64,000 nucleotides of DNA. Origin: Thermodesulfobacteriota bacterium. GTDB taxonomy: Bacteria; Desulfobacterota; UBA8473. Position 1 is the stretch's first letter; each line of letters starts with the position of its first letter. The stretch is taken from contig JBFLWQ010000004.1 in NCBI GenBank assembly GCA_040757775.1, forward strand, positions 64,270-128,269, given 5' to 3'. The notes under the pieces were generated by a model that searched no databases, was not told the DNA's origin, and worked only from the letters and a program-made list of their open reading frames with translations. Below, piece by piece: positions 1 through 7,627 of this stretch. The position numbers and the translations under genes are program-made.

Positions 1-2
1 TC

Positions 3-293
3 CTGGATCAGATAATCTCTAATAGATATAATAATTCAAATGAGCTGGTTACTATAATTACCACTAATTACACCACAAGGAAAGATTCTACCTTGAGTTT
101 AACCAGAACCAAGACGAAGAAGGATCTTTTAACTTCAACCAAGGATAAAAATTATGAGAAGGAAGTCTTGCAGGAGACCTTACAGGAGAGGGTGGGAGAG
201 AGGATCTTTTCAAGATTGGTGGAAATATGCAAAATGATAGAAGTGAAGGGGGAGGACTTCAGGACCTTAAAATATAAAGAGGATGACTTGTGA
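3..293 (+). CDS. C-terminal part of a DnaC/IstB-type AAA+ ATPase (5' end outside window)
   Basis: The reading frame is open from the first bases of the window to the TGA at 291-293, giving about 96 residues. The order LDQIISNRYN, then TIITTNY, then ERVGERIFSRLVEICKMIEVKGEDFR matches the end of DnaC/DnaI helicase loaders and IstB-like ATPases (sensor 1 'TTN' and the arginine-rich sensor 2 region). These proteins load the replicative helicase or serve a transposase. No IS21 transposase is visible, so a loader-type role is more likely, but the Walker motifs lie off the window. A TTG at 93 could be mistaken for the start, but homology continues upstream of it. The next gene starts 11 bp before this stop. 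Confidence 0.7.
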   Translation: MDQIISNRYNNSNELVTIITTNYTTRKDSTLSLTRTKTKKDLLTSTKDKNYEKEVLQETLQERVGERIFSRLVEICKMIEVKGEDFRTLKYKEDDL

Positions 294-933
294 AGTGAAA
301 TTTAAACTTGCTATATTTGACCTAGACGGTACTTTAACCAAAGAAAGAAGTCTATGGGAATTTATACACAAAAGCATAGGCAAGTGGTACGGCTTTGCAG
401 AGGAGTATCAGACTCAATTTTTTAACAATGAGATATCCTACGAGGAATTCTGCAGGCTGGATGCTCAAGTCTGGAAGGGGATGAGCATTAAGGAACTTAA
501 AACTATTGTTGAATCTGTGCCATTATACGAAGGCATCGGACTTCTCACTTCACACCTTAAGAATCGTGGGATTAAATTATCCCTAATATCGTCAGGGCTT
601 TCTGTCCTGTCTGACATGGTCAAAGAAAGGTATGCCTTTGATTATGCCATAGCAAATGACTTACTCTGTAATAATGGTACCCTGACCGGAGAAGTCTGCA
701 TAAATGTTAATTTCGACAAAAAGGCTCTATGGGCTGAAAGGGTAATGAATAAATACAAGACAAAAAGGGAGGAGGTCATTGCTATTGGTGATAGTCCGGG
801 AGATAAGGAGTTGTTCGAGATAGCAGGGTTCTCAGTAGCCTTTAATCCGTCTTCTAAAGAGTTAAATAGTATCGCTGATGTTATCGTCAGTAGTGACAAC
901 ATATCCGATATAATTCCAAAGCTGCCGTTTTAG
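283..933 (+). CDS. HAD-superfamily phosphatase, subclass IB (SerB-like)
   Basis: This 216-residue hydrolase has the HAD motifs in order: DLDGT (nucleophile D13, acid D15), a motif II serine in LISSG near residue 103, a lysine in FDKK near 147, and GDSPGD at 169-174 for Mg2+ binding. The helical cap between motifs I and II, and the length, fit the phosphoserine-phosphatase-like IB group, which hydrolyses small phosphomonoesters in the cytoplasm. The substrate cannot be told from sequence, and no serA or serC neighbour supports serine synthesis. The ATG at 283 overlaps the end of the DnaC-like gene, so the two are probably translationally coupled. Confidence 0.8.
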   Translation: MTCEVKFKLAIFDLDGTLTKERSLWEFIHKSIGKWYGFAEEYQTQFFNNEISYEEFCRLDAQVWKGMSIKELKTIVESVPLYEGIGLLTSHLKNRGIKLSLISSGLSVLSDMVKERYAFDYAIANDLLCNNGTLTGEVCINVNFDKKALWAERVMNKYKTKREEVIAIGDSPGDKELFEIAGFSVAFNPSSKELNSIADVIVSSDNISDIIPKLPF

Positions 934-936
934 GGG

Positions 937-970
937 TTGCTTCGTCCGCCTCTGGCGGTTTCGCAATGAC
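937..970 (+). repeat. Dispersed palindromic repeat, TTGCTTCG...CGCAATGAC type
   Basis: A half-palindromic intergenic element with a CCGCC-TCT-GGCGG core sits 3 nt after the HAD stop codon. Related copies lie at 21072-21107 and 29637-29698. Elements of this kind are common between genes in environmental bacterial genomes; here it separates the HAD gene from the DUF763 gene. Confidence 0.55.
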
Positions 971-990
971 AAAACTAGGTGCATTTTCAA

Positions 991-1476
991 GTGAAAACAG
1001 GCATAACAAATCTCCCTCTGCATTACGGAAAGGCCCCGTCCTGGCTATTTAGTCGAATGAAAGATCTGGCAAGGGAGATAACCATTGTCATAGTAGGGGA
1101 ATTCGGGTCAGAAGAAATGCTTGAGAGGCTCTCTGACCCTTTCTGGTTTCAAGCCTTTGGGTGTGTACTGGGCTTTGATTGGCATAGCAGCGGTCTTACC
1201 ACAACCGTATGCGGAGCCTTGAAAGAAGGCATAAAGGGGCTGGAAAAGGATCTCAATCTGTTTGTAGCTGGTGGTAAAGGAAAGGTATCCAGGCAGACCC
1301 CCCTTGAGATAGAGAGCCATTGCGAGGCTATCTCTCTGGATGCTAATGGTCTTGTATATGCCAGCAAAATGTCTGCAAAGGTGGATAGTGCTGCTATTCA
1401 AGATGGTTATCAACTCTATCATCACTGTTTTTTTTTACCGGAAAGGGAGATTGGGGAGTTATTCAACAGGGCATGA
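991..1476 (+). CDS. DUF763 family protein, N-terminal part (frameshifted)
   Basis: The start LPLHYGKAPSWLF and the stretch up to AAIQDGYQLYHHC match DUF763 proteins, a family of unknown function found in archaea and bacteria. The GTG at 991 is preferred because it puts the family-typical 'KxGxxNLPLH' at the N-terminus and has AGGTG about 10 nt upstream; a GTG at 979 is also open. The natural frame is lost at a run of nine T (1428-1436). After it this frame reads about 13 nonsense residues and stops, while the frame shifted by one base continues the family sequence into the next entry. One extra T would restore a single protein of about 357 residues. The cause could be a sequencing or assembly error, slippage during expression, or real decay. 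Confidence 0.75.
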   Translation: MKTGITNLPLHYGKAPSWLFSRMKDLAREITIVIVGEFGSEEMLERLSDPFWFQAFGCVLGFDWHSSGLTTTVCGALKEGIKGLEKDLNLFVAGGKGKVSRQTPLEIESHCEAISLDANGLVYASKMSAKVDSAAIQDGYQLYHHCFFLPEREIGELFNRA

Positions 1477-2063
1477 ATGAAACCAATAGATTTGCCAGAA
1501 GGTATCACTGGCTCGGTCGTGGATTAGGGGATTTTGTATGTGAGCCCCACTCTGCCATATGTTGTGATTTGAAAGGTAAGACTCTTAACATGGTAGCTAA
1601 AGAGAGCGGAGATGCCAGGGAGACTGTAACATCTATATCCATGGAGAAACCCCATATTCTTGAATCGGAGATTATGAAACTCCAGCGATTGGACCTCCCA
1701 GATCACCATCAGATTCTCCCCAGTGATTTGAATTCGAGCAGGTTAAAAAAGATTCTTTTGGAAATCTATGAGAGGCAACCGAAAGACTTTGAAACCCTTC
1801 TTGGTATAAAGGGGGTGGGGCCAAAGACCATCCGCTCCCTGAGTTTGATTTCAGAATTGGTGTACGGGGTAAAGTCAAGCTTCCGCGATCCAGCCAGATT
1901 CAGCTTTGCCCATGGAGGTAAGGACGGGCATCCCTATCCTATAGATCGGAAAAACTATGATCTGTCTATTGAGTTTCTTAAGGAGAGTATTTCTCTGGCA
2001 AAGATCGGAAGACAAGATAAATTAAATGCCATCAGGAGATTGAATCAGCCGAAGGCGGGCTGA
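1473..2063 (+). CDS. DUF763 family protein, C-terminal part (frameshifted)
   Basis: This frame continues the DUF763 sequence (QQGMNE, then RFARRYHWL and a conserved EPHSAIC) from the T9 run at 1428-1436. It contains a helix-hairpin-helix-like segment, LLGIKGVGPKTIRSL, near residues 108-122 of this part, as used for non-specific DNA contact in repair enzymes, so a nucleic-acid role is plausible. The ATG at 1473 is an internal methionine of the full-length protein (the 'GMNE' motif) and not a likely natural start. It overlaps the stop of the upstream frame by 4 bp, which could also permit reinitiation. Confidence 0.75.
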   Translation: MNETNRFARRYHWLGRGLGDFVCEPHSAICCDLKGKTLNMVAKESGDARETVTSISMEKPHILESEIMKLQRLDLPDHHQILPSDLNSSRLKKILLEIYERQPKDFETLLGIKGVGPKTIRSLSLISELVYGVKSSFRDPARFSFAHGGKDGHPYPIDRKNYDLSIEFLKESISLAKIGRQDKLNAIRRLNQPKAG

Positions 2064-2070
2064 TAAAAGA

Positions 2071-2565
2071 ATGGGGTTACAAAACATGGAAGTAAAACCA
2101 AACACAATTAAGGCACTGGAAAAGATAACATACGGGCTTTATATACTTACTACAAAAATGGGAAAGGAAATAAACGGGATGATTGCCTCCTGGGTTTCGC
2201 AGGTCTCTTTTAGTCCCCCCCTTGTCATGGTAGTTATACGAAAGAAAAGATATTCACATAAGATGGTGAAAGAGAGCGGTGTATTTGCACTGAGTGTTCT
2301 GGGTAAAGATAATAGCGGATTGGTCAGCAAATTTAAGGCATCTACCCCGGAAGAGAAATTTAAAGGGATAAGATGGGAAACAAAAACTACCGGCGCTCCC
2401 ATAATCGGCGAAACCATTGCCTATATGGACTGTAAGTTAGTAGACTCCATTGATACAGGTGATCATACCATTTTCGTAGGAAAGATTGTCGACGCAGATA
2501 CCCTTAGAGATGGCATTCCCATGACCAGTCTGGATTACGGCAAGGTTTACATTGGTCAAAGCTAA
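2071..2565 (+). CDS. Flavin reductase-like FMN-binding protein
   Basis: This 164-residue protein has the split-barrel flavin reductase fold: LTTKMGKEINGMIASWVSQVSFSPP near the N-terminus (FMN phosphate and ring contacts), then VIRKKRYSHKMV, FALSVL and a C-terminal DHTIFVGKIVDA. Members reduce flavins with NAD(P)H or act as flavoredoxins carrying electrons between cytoplasmic partners. There is no fused rubredoxin or diiron domain. The ATG at 2071 is 8 nt after the DUF763 stop; a second ATG at 2086 follows a GGGG run and is a possible alternative start that better matches the family N-terminus. The partner enzyme is not apparent nearby. Confidence 0.8.
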   Translation: MGLQNMEVKPNTIKALEKITYGLYILTTKMGKEINGMIASWVSQVSFSPPLVMVVIRKKRYSHKMVKESGVFALSVLGKDNSGLVSKFKASTPEEKFKGIRWETKTTGAPIIGETIAYMDCKLVDSIDTGDHTIFVGKIVDADTLRDGIPMTSLDYGKVYIGQS

Positions 2566-2641
2566 GGACCCAACCTCTTAGGAAAATGGGATTTTTTATT
2601 TTTCAGGATTAACTACTTACAATAACCCATAGAGACTGCCT

Positions 2642-3223
2642 ATGACCCCTACCTTAGAAGAATGTTTGGATTTGATGAAAGAACACAATATGCTGGAGAA
2701 TATTGTTCACCATAGCCTTATGGTTAATGAGGTTGGGCTCTGGCTTTCTGAAGAATTGAATAAAACAGGTGAAAATATAGACATGGCAAAGGTCCGGGCA
2801 GGTGCCTTGCTCCATGACATCACTAAAACCAAAAGCATAACCACAGGTGAAGACCATGCCAGGACAGGAAGCGAGCTTTTAGAAAAACTGGGATTTACAA
2901 GTATAAGCGAAATAGTCAGACAGCATGTAATGACCGATGATGCTCTAAATTCACCCACAATTTCAGAGATAGAGATTGTCAACTATGCTGACAAAAGGGT
3001 ACTGCATAACAAGGTTGTAACCCTTAGAGAAAGATTTGATGACCTGAGAAAAAGATACGGCACCACTCAAGAAAGGGTCCACTTAATCAGTCAATCGGAA
3101 AAGAGGACAATCGAGGTGGAGAATAAGATATTCTCCAGATTGGATGTAACCCCCGATGCCCTCCTGTCTATAACGATTGAAAACTACGCCCTAGAACCTC
3201 AGCGTTATCCCCGCAAGGATTGA
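2642..3223 (+). CDS. HD-domain phosphohydrolase
   Basis: The 193-residue protein shows a classic HD metal site: H(23)HSLMV early, the LLHDITK HD pair near residues 56-61, and a later RQHVMTDDA histidine. This single-domain architecture resembles the small HDIG-type hydrolases that act on nucleotides or other phosphoesters. There is no GAF, PAS or response-regulator domain, so cyclic-di-GMP hydrolysis is not indicated. Its 3' end overlaps the convergent outer-membrane protein gene by 33 bp. The substrate is unknown. Confidence 0.75.
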   Translation: MTPTLEECLDLMKEHNMLENIVHHSLMVNEVGLWLSEELNKTGENIDMAKVRAGALLHDITKTKSITTGEDHARTGSELLEKLGFTSISEIVRQHVMTDDALNSPTISEIEIVNYADKRVLHNKVVTLRERFDDLRKRYGTTQERVHLISQSEKRTIEVENKIFSRLDVTPDALLSITIENYALEPQRYPRKD

Positions 3224-3946
3224 ATAATCTGACTCTGTTTTATTTAACCCGCCCTTGACACCAAAATCCACATCAAAGTTCTCCGAGACGGAGTAGATTA
3301 CCCCTCCCAGGATAAAGGCAGGGTTTGTGTTGGAAGTCTTGTCGGTATTGCTTTCTATACCAATGTTTGCAACTGCTTTAATATTTTTAGCTGTTTCTAC
3401 CTCTGATGCAAAAGATGCATGCCATATATCCTTTTCCTCATCAACCTCATTTTCATTCCTCTTATATCCCAGGTTTAAGTGAAATGCCCATGCCCCTATT
3501 TCCTTTGTGTTAATAAAAAAAGCTCCATATGTCACCCTCCCGGCACCAAGTCCTTTTTGATCGTCCCCTGTGGGAAATGTGATACCGGGTTTCAGGGCAA
3601 TGCTAAAACCATCCCTTTCATAAAAACGCCATTTTAAATCAATAGATGTGTCTGATATGCCATCCTCTGTATTTGTAGTATCTGAATCATCTGTCCTTGT
3701 ATACTGGTATGGGATACCTAAAACTATGTCCATATTGTTTGTTACCCCGTAGCCCAATGCTGTTGCTATCTCAGTTGTCTTTTCTGTAACTCCATCTTCA
3801 TCAGTATGGTCATACTTTCCATTGAGTTCAAGCTGAAATTTCCCCCTGCCCAGGGTGCCTGCATCGTCTGTTATAAGAGGATGTGCACCAAATGCCAATC
3901 CACTCCAAAACAGCATAGTAAAGAATACAACTATTCGTATAAACAT
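3191..3946 (-). CDS. Outer-membrane beta-barrel protein (Phenol_MetA_deg/transporter-like), Co/Ni locus
   Basis: A 251-residue precursor. The start at 3946 follows an AAGGAGGAG ribosome-binding site, so the longer frame to 3985 is not used. An N-terminal signal peptide (MFIRIVVFF, then WSGLAFGA) leads to a mature protein beginning HPLITDDAGTLGRGK. Alternating short strands continue to a C-terminal phenylalanine (TLRF), the signature of BAM-assembled barrels. The 'HPLxTDDxGTLGxGxxQLE' start is typical of the PF13557-type transporter family. It follows the cbiMNQO genes and a metal-binding-type protein on the same strand, separated by a hairpin at 3977-4030, so a role in passage of cobalt or nickel across the outer membrane is inferred, not shown. 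Confidence 0.7.
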   Translation of the reverse strand: MFIRIVVFFTMLFWSGLAFGAHPLITDDAGTLGRGKFQLELNGKYDHTDEDGVTEKTTEIATALGYGVTNNMDIVLGIPYQYTRTDDSDTTNTEDGISDTSIDLKWRFYERDGFSIALKPGITFPTGDDQKGLGAGRVTYGAFFINTKEIGAWAFHLNLGYKRNENEVDEEKDIWHASFASEVETAKNIKAVANIGIESNTDKTSNTNPAFILGGVIYSVSENFDVDFGVKGGLNKTESDYSILAGITLRF

Positions 3947-3976
3947 CTTTTCTCCTCCTTTTGGTTTTTTGAAATA

Positions 3977-4030
3977 AAAAGCCACAAAAGCTTTCCAGAC
4001 CTTCTGGTCTTTATTTAAGCCTTCGTGGCT
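3977..4030 (-). promoter_or_regulatory. Conserved hairpin in front of the outer-membrane protein gene
   Basis: On the minus strand a 13-bp outer stem (GCCACGAAGGCTT pairing with AAGCTTTTGTGGC) encloses an inner GACC-AGAA-GGTC hairpin and is followed by T5. A second copy lies in front of cbiM (7228-7284), with the inner stem sequence swapped to GGTC-AGAA-GACC. It may terminate or attenuate transcription within the operon; no known riboswitch class was recognised. Confidence 0.5.
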
Positions 4031-4074
4031 CTATTTGTGATTCTAACTTTAATAATAAGGCAAAGAGCAGGCCG

Positions 4075-4656
4075 TTATGACCCTACATCAAACACCCTGT
4101 TGTATAATACAATGTTACACATATCATCATGACATTTCTGAATAGCCTCTTTCCTTAGAGGATCTACCTGCATGAAGACCTCACCCTCATGGGTCATCTG
4201 GAGTATCCTTCTCCCTTCAACCTCGGTGCAAAGCACTCCACAGGGCATTTGTGATTCCATAAAAGCAAGGTGTAACGCATCTGCATAAGGTATACTGCAC
4301 GTATTGATATTCTCACACCCACTACACATCTCAATCTCCAGGTTTACATAGCCAGCCTTGATGTTGTTAACGACTTTGGTAATAATTTCATACTCCATGG
4401 TAAAGTCGTGATCATGAGGATCGTGCTCCTGGTCTTCTTCTATAGATGAAACAGGCATCCCTTTACGGGCTGCAATAAACCTCTCATTAGATTGGAGGAT
4501 CAAATCAGCAGCAGCTTTAAGATTATGTGCTACCTCTTTTAACCCCTGTATGTCCGCCTCTTCTGCCCATTTCCTGTATTCTTTAACATGGTCTTCATTA
4601 TGCCTGATCCAATGGTTCAAAAGAACTGCAAGCTTTTTCAACTCGTTCTCTTCCAT
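4075..4656 (-). CDS. His/Cys-rich protein of Co/Ni transport operon (DUF8180-like N-terminus)
   Basis: This 193-residue protein has a helical N-terminal domain (HWIRHNEDHVKEYRKWAEEA, then GLKEVAHNLKAAADL), resembling small helical domains found beside cobalt or nickel transporters. A His/Asp linker HDPHDHD follows at 78-84. The C-terminal half is rich in cysteine: C111, C114 and C120, then PCGVLC at 138-143, then KCHDDMC. These clusters could bind a transition metal or an Fe-S centre. It lies 22 bp after cbiO on the same strand and is probably co-transcribed. A role as a metal-handling accessory of the ECF importer is inferred from content and position; the exact function is unknown. Confidence 0.6.
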   Translation of the reverse strand: MEENELKKLAVLLNHWIRHNEDHVKEYRKWAEEADIQGLKEVAHNLKAAADLILQSNERFIAARKGMPVSSIEEDQEHDPHDHDFTMEYEIITKVVNNIKAGYVNLEIEMCSGCENINTCSIPYADALHLAFMESQMPCGVLCTEVEGRRILQMTHEGEVFMQVDPLRKEAIQKCHDDMCNIVLYNRVFDVGS

Positions 4657-4678
4657 AAATTAACTCCTCTATAGTTGG

Positions 4679-5428
4679 TTACGATTTAAGCATATCACAA
4701 AACTGGCAATTGTAGGTTGGGTCTATTTCGTATCGTTCGAGCACCTTCCTTTTCCCTAAAATATCTTTAACTGACCCGTCTTCTACAACCCTGCCTTCTT
4801 CAAGGATTATTATTCTTTGGCACAGCTCTAGGGCAATAGGCAGGTCGTGTGATACTATTATTTTTGTTTCAGGGAAAGACTTAATGAGGTCTATCAGGAC
4901 CCGCCGCATCTTTGGGTCCAGGTTACTTGTCGGCTCATCAAATATAAGGATTTTAGGTTCCATTGATAAAACTGTTGCAATGGCAGCCCTCTTTTTCTCC
5001 CCGGCACTCATGTGATGCGCAGACCTCTTTTCGAAACCTGATAACCCAATCCTTCCCAGAACCTCCGTAACCCTCTCCTTTGCCTCCTTATCGTTCATCC
5101 CCATATTTATAGGACCAAAAACTACATCATCGTAGACAGTAGGACAGAAGAGCTGGTCATCAGGGTCTTGAAAGACCATACCCACCATCCGCCGAATACT
5201 CTTAAGGTTTTTCCCGTTTACGGATTTCCCAAAGATCTTAACCGCAGCGTTTTTATTCAGTATGCCATTTAAATGTAAAAGCAAAGTAGACTTTCCTGCC
5301 CCGTTATGTCCTATAATGGCTACGGATTCTCCTACAAAAATGCTGAGATTCACGTCCTGTAATGCCAGATTTCCATCCGGATACCTGTAAGTTAGGTTTA
5401 AAATCTCCACTGCCTTTTCTTTGTTCAT
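4679..5428 (-). CDS. cbiO: Cobalt/nickel ECF transporter ATPase CbiO
   Basis: This 249-residue ABC ATPase has Walker A GHNGAGKST (40-48), a Q-loop VFQDPDDQLF, signature SAGEKKR, Walker B ILIFDEPTS and a switch histidine in IVSHD. The DPDDQ Q-loop is characteristic of energy-coupling-factor ATPases. It would form the cytoplasmic motor with CbiQ and the CbiM substrate module for Co2+ or Ni2+ uptake. The C-terminus carries CQFCDMLKS, a CxxC extension that could sense or bind metal. Its ATG overlaps the cbiQ stop by 4 bp (ATGA), showing translational coupling. Confidence 0.92.
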   Translation of the reverse strand: MNKEKAVEILNLTYRYPDGNLALQDVNLSIFVGESVAIIGHNGAGKSTLLLHLNGILNKNAAVKIFGKSVNGKNLKSIRRMVGMVFQDPDDQLFCPTVYDDVVFGPINMGMNDKEAKERVTEVLGRIGLSGFEKRSAHHMSAGEKKRAAIATVLSMEPKILIFDEPTSNLDPKMRRVLIDLIKSFPETKIIVSHDLPIALELCQRIIILEEGRVVEDGSVKDILGKRKVLERYEIDPTYNCQFCDMLKS

Positions 5429-6195
5429 ACCATTAACCTCACACCGGTAACTACAGTGATTAAAATAGACAAAAAGATATAATCCATTGGTCTCAATCTC
5501 TGTATCCTTTCTTTTCTCTTCAAATCGCCATCAAAACCCCTGGAAAGCATAGCAACATACACTCTTTCTCCTCTCTCGTAGCTTCTTATAAAAAGGGTAC
5601 CAATCATATTGCCTATCACCTTTGAGTGCCATATCCATTTCCCACCAAAGCATCTGGAATCTCTGGCTCTTTTCATCCTTTGCGCTTCGTCTGTAATGAT
5701 AAAGAGATACCTGTACATGAAAGACGCAATCGTGGTGAATATTTTAGGCAATCCCAAATCCTCAAATCCCTTCAGTAGTTTTGGAAAGGGAACAGTTGAA
5801 GATAGGAGAATCATACATAGTACACCTATGTATGACTTGACAACCACATTCCACAAGACCATAAGCCCGCTATTAGAAACTGTAAGTCCGCCTATACCCA
5901 GGTTATACCCCCCTCCAATTACATCTTTCTTTAAAAAGGGGATAAATATTGCTACCATAAATACAAAGGGGATAACTATCATTGATCTCCCAAATACATG
6001 ATGGAAGGGGAGGTTTGACAGTAAAAGAACCCCTAGAAGTACTGCAAAATATACACCAAAGCTGAAGTAGGAAGATGCTGGGGTACTAACACATACAACT
6101 GTGAGAAAGAAGAGGCCAATGATTTTGACCCTTGGATCTAATCCATGAATCACACTAGGAATATCACTGTAATTGTCTAAAAACGAGTGTTTCAT
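5425..6195 (-). CDS. cbiQ: Cobalt/nickel ECF transporter transmembrane protein CbiQ
   Basis: This 256-residue integral membrane protein of the EcfT/CbiQ family starts with HGLDPRVKIIGLF, the usual cytoplasmic N-terminus. Hydrophobic segments follow, then the coupling helices with arginine motifs (RARDSRCFGG and, later, AMLSRGF), which match the two A-R-G-type motifs that contact CbiO. It couples ATP hydrolysis to metal release by CbiM. It lies between the cbiN-like gene (6 bp away) and cbiO (4-bp overlap). Confidence 0.9.
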   Translation of the reverse strand: MKHSFLDNYSDIPSVIHGLDPRVKIIGLFFLTVVCVSTPASSYFSFGVYFAVLLGVLLLSNLPFHHVFGRSMIVIPFVFMVAIFIPFLKKDVIGGGYNLGIGGLTVSNSGLMVLWNVVVKSYIGVLCMILLSSTVPFPKLLKGFEDLGLPKIFTTIASFMYRYLFIITDEAQRMKRARDSRCFGGKWIWHSKVIGNMIGTLFIRSYERGERVYVAMLSRGFDGDLKRKERIQRLRPMDYIFLSILITVVTGVRLMV

Positions 6196-6201
6196 ATCTA
6201 A

Positions 6202-6519
6202 TCAAACTTTATGCTGTGATCTTTTTGAACGAATGAGCCTGGCAACACCATATCCGACACCGAAAACAATGAGTGTTCCTATAAAGCCGGATAGCCCCGT
6301 AGCAATCTTTTCATTCTTGGAACCCGGGATGGAATAATCTGGCATAAGCGATAGTTTCCATAAAACCCATTCCTCGCCTTTTTCCAAAAACCCCTTTATT
6401 TCAGCTACCTTTTCCAATCCATCAGGATAGGATGAAGCAAAAGGGGAAACGAATATGGCTATCAGCAGAGAAATCAATAGACCGACAAGAACAAATGCCT
6501 TTATGCTTACGTTGTTCAT
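6202..6519 (-). CDS. PDGLE-domain protein, CbiN-like subunit of Co/Ni transporter
   Basis: About 105 residues. The start at 6519 (ATGAACAAC) lies 1 bp after the cbiM stop and has GGAGG about 7 nt upstream inside the cbiM end, so the longer frame to 6552 is rejected. There is an N-terminal membrane helix, then the diagnostic SYPDGLEKVAE motif in the extracytoplasmic loop, and a second helix near the C-terminus before a basic tail. PDGLE proteins replace or extend CbiN in cobalt and nickel importers and help load the substrate-binding CbiM. Confidence 0.85.
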   Translation of the reverse strand: MNNVSIKAFVLVGLLISLLIAIFVSPFASSYPDGLEKVAEIKGFLEKGEEWVLWKLSLMPDYSIPGSKNEKIATGLSGFIGTLIVFGVGYGVARLIRSKRSQHKV

Positions 6520-6520
6520 A

Positions 6521-7192
6521 TTATGCCTCCACCCTATTAAATGTCCTGGCATCCGGGTAACTATACGTCCCTACAAGATCAGGTCTCGTGTTTACGACTA
6601 GACCTACAACTGCAGTTGTAATTATTGCCTCACCAATACCTATCAACACGTGAACAGATGCCATTGCAGGGAGCACTATGCCCAGAGGCGATGTTCCTGA
6701 AATCGCCAATTCGACGGCACATGCACTTGCCCCCAGCACAACTGACATCCAAGAACTTATGGCAACTGAAACTAAATATCCCCCCTTATTTTTGGGAAAG
6801 ATAGATTTCAGTGCTACCAGAAGGTAATAACATAGTACACCTCCTATAATACCCATATTGAAGATATTTGTACCCAGTGCTGTAAGCCCGCCATCTGCAA
6901 ACAAGAGGCATTGTATAGTAAGCACCACCGCCATAATAAGACAACTTATCCATGGTCCTAAAAGCGATGCTGCTAAGAGCGCCCCCAGAAAATGACCACT
7001 GGTACCTCCAGCTACAGGAAAATTGAGCATCTGGGCAGCGAATATAAATGCAGCCACTACCCCCAAAAGGGGAACTTGCTTGTCTCCAAGCTTCTTATTT
7101 GCCTCTCTGACAGCAAATACAGAAACCCCAGCAGATATAATATAGGTTATAGCATTTACCCCGCCACTTACGAATCCGTCAGGCACGTGCAT
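6521..7192 (-). CDS. cbiM: Cobalt/nickel ECF substrate-binding membrane protein CbiM
   Basis: This 223-residue multi-spanning protein begins MHVPDGF, the invariant N-terminus whose Met1 amine and His2 coordinate Co2+ or Ni2+. The second binding segment, FPVAGGTSGHFLGA, is also intact. It is the first gene of the run cbiM, cbiN-like, cbiQ, cbiO, metal-protein gene, outer-membrane gene. Sequence alone does not settle cobalt versus nickel. No cobalamin riboswitch is visible upstream; instead a compact hairpin lies at 7228-7284. Confidence 0.93.
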   Translation of the reverse strand: MHVPDGFVSGGVNAITYIISAGVSVFAVREANKKLGDKQVPLLGVVAAFIFAAQMLNFPVAGGTSGHFLGALLAASLLGPWISCLIMAVVLTIQCLLFADGGLTALGTNIFNMGIIGGVLCYYLLVALKSIFPKNKGGYLVSVAISSWMSVVLGASACAVELAISGTSPLGIVLPAMASVHVLIGIGEAIITTAVVGLVVNTRPDLVGTYSYPDARTFNRVEA

Positions 7193-7227
7193 TCTACTCT
7201 CCTTTCTGAAGCGTGGTCAGAAAATAC

Positions 7228-7284
7228 AAAAGCCACGAAAGCATTCTTCGGTCTTCTGACCTTCCCAAAGCCTTCGTGGCTTTT
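7228..7284 (-). promoter_or_regulatory. Conserved hairpin in front of cbiM
   Basis: On the minus strand AAAAGCCACGAAGGC pairs over 15 positions with GCTTTCGTGGCTTTT and encloses GGTC-AGAA-GACC. The outer stem and AGAA loop are shared with 3977-4030, and the inner stem shows a compensatory swap. The 3' T-run means it could terminate the tRNA/serS transcript, act as an attenuator for cbiM, or be one copy of a dispersed repeat. Confidence 0.5.
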
Positions 7285-7363
7285 CTTCAGAGGAAAAACT
7301 GCCTATTTATAAGTATAGATTATCTTTAAACCAAGTTAAAAAGGATGTCAAGAAAAATTTTAC

Positions 7364-7440
7364 TGGTACGCCCAGCAGGATTCGAACCTGCGACCTACGG
7401 ATTCGTAGTCCGTCGCTCTATCCATCTGAGCTATGGGCGC
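7364..7440 (-). tRNA. tRNA-Arg (anticodon ACG)
   Basis: Full cloverleaf with encoded CCA. The anticodon loop CTACGAA lies between ACGGA and TCCGT, and the T loop is TTCGAAT. The first acceptor pair is G-U rather than G-C (GCGCCCA against TGGGCGT), a minor oddity. It is the last of three tRNA genes downstream of serS. Confidence 0.93.
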
Positions 7441-7444
7441 ACAC

Positions 7445-7537
7445 TGGCGGAGAGAGAGGGATTCGAACCCTCGGTACATCTTTCGACGTACACTCGCTTA
7501 GCAGGCGAGCGCCTTCAGCCGACTCGGCCATCTCTCC
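7445..7537 (-). tRNA. tRNA-Ser (anticodon GCT)
   Basis: Type II tRNA of 93 nt with a long variable arm (GTACGTCGAAAGATGTAC region). Acceptor GGAGAGA pairs with TCTCTCC, the anticodon loop is CTGCTAA, and CCA is encoded. It reads AGC/AGT codons and sits 4 nt from tRNA-Arg. Confidence 0.95.
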
Positions 7538-7627
7538 CATTACTAAAGTGATCAGTTATCAGTGAACAGTTTTCAATCAAAAATCTTTTTAACTAACTAA
7601 TCACTTTTCACTCTTAACTGGTTTTTG

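Noticed and set aside
7228-7284. Cobalamin or NiCo riboswitch upstream of cbiM
   Set aside because: The element is only about 57 nt, lacks the B12 box and the four-way junction, so neither class is supported.
7345-7551. Open frame of 68 codons, plus strand
   Set aside because: It is antisense to tRNA-Arg and tRNA-Ser and only reads their complements.
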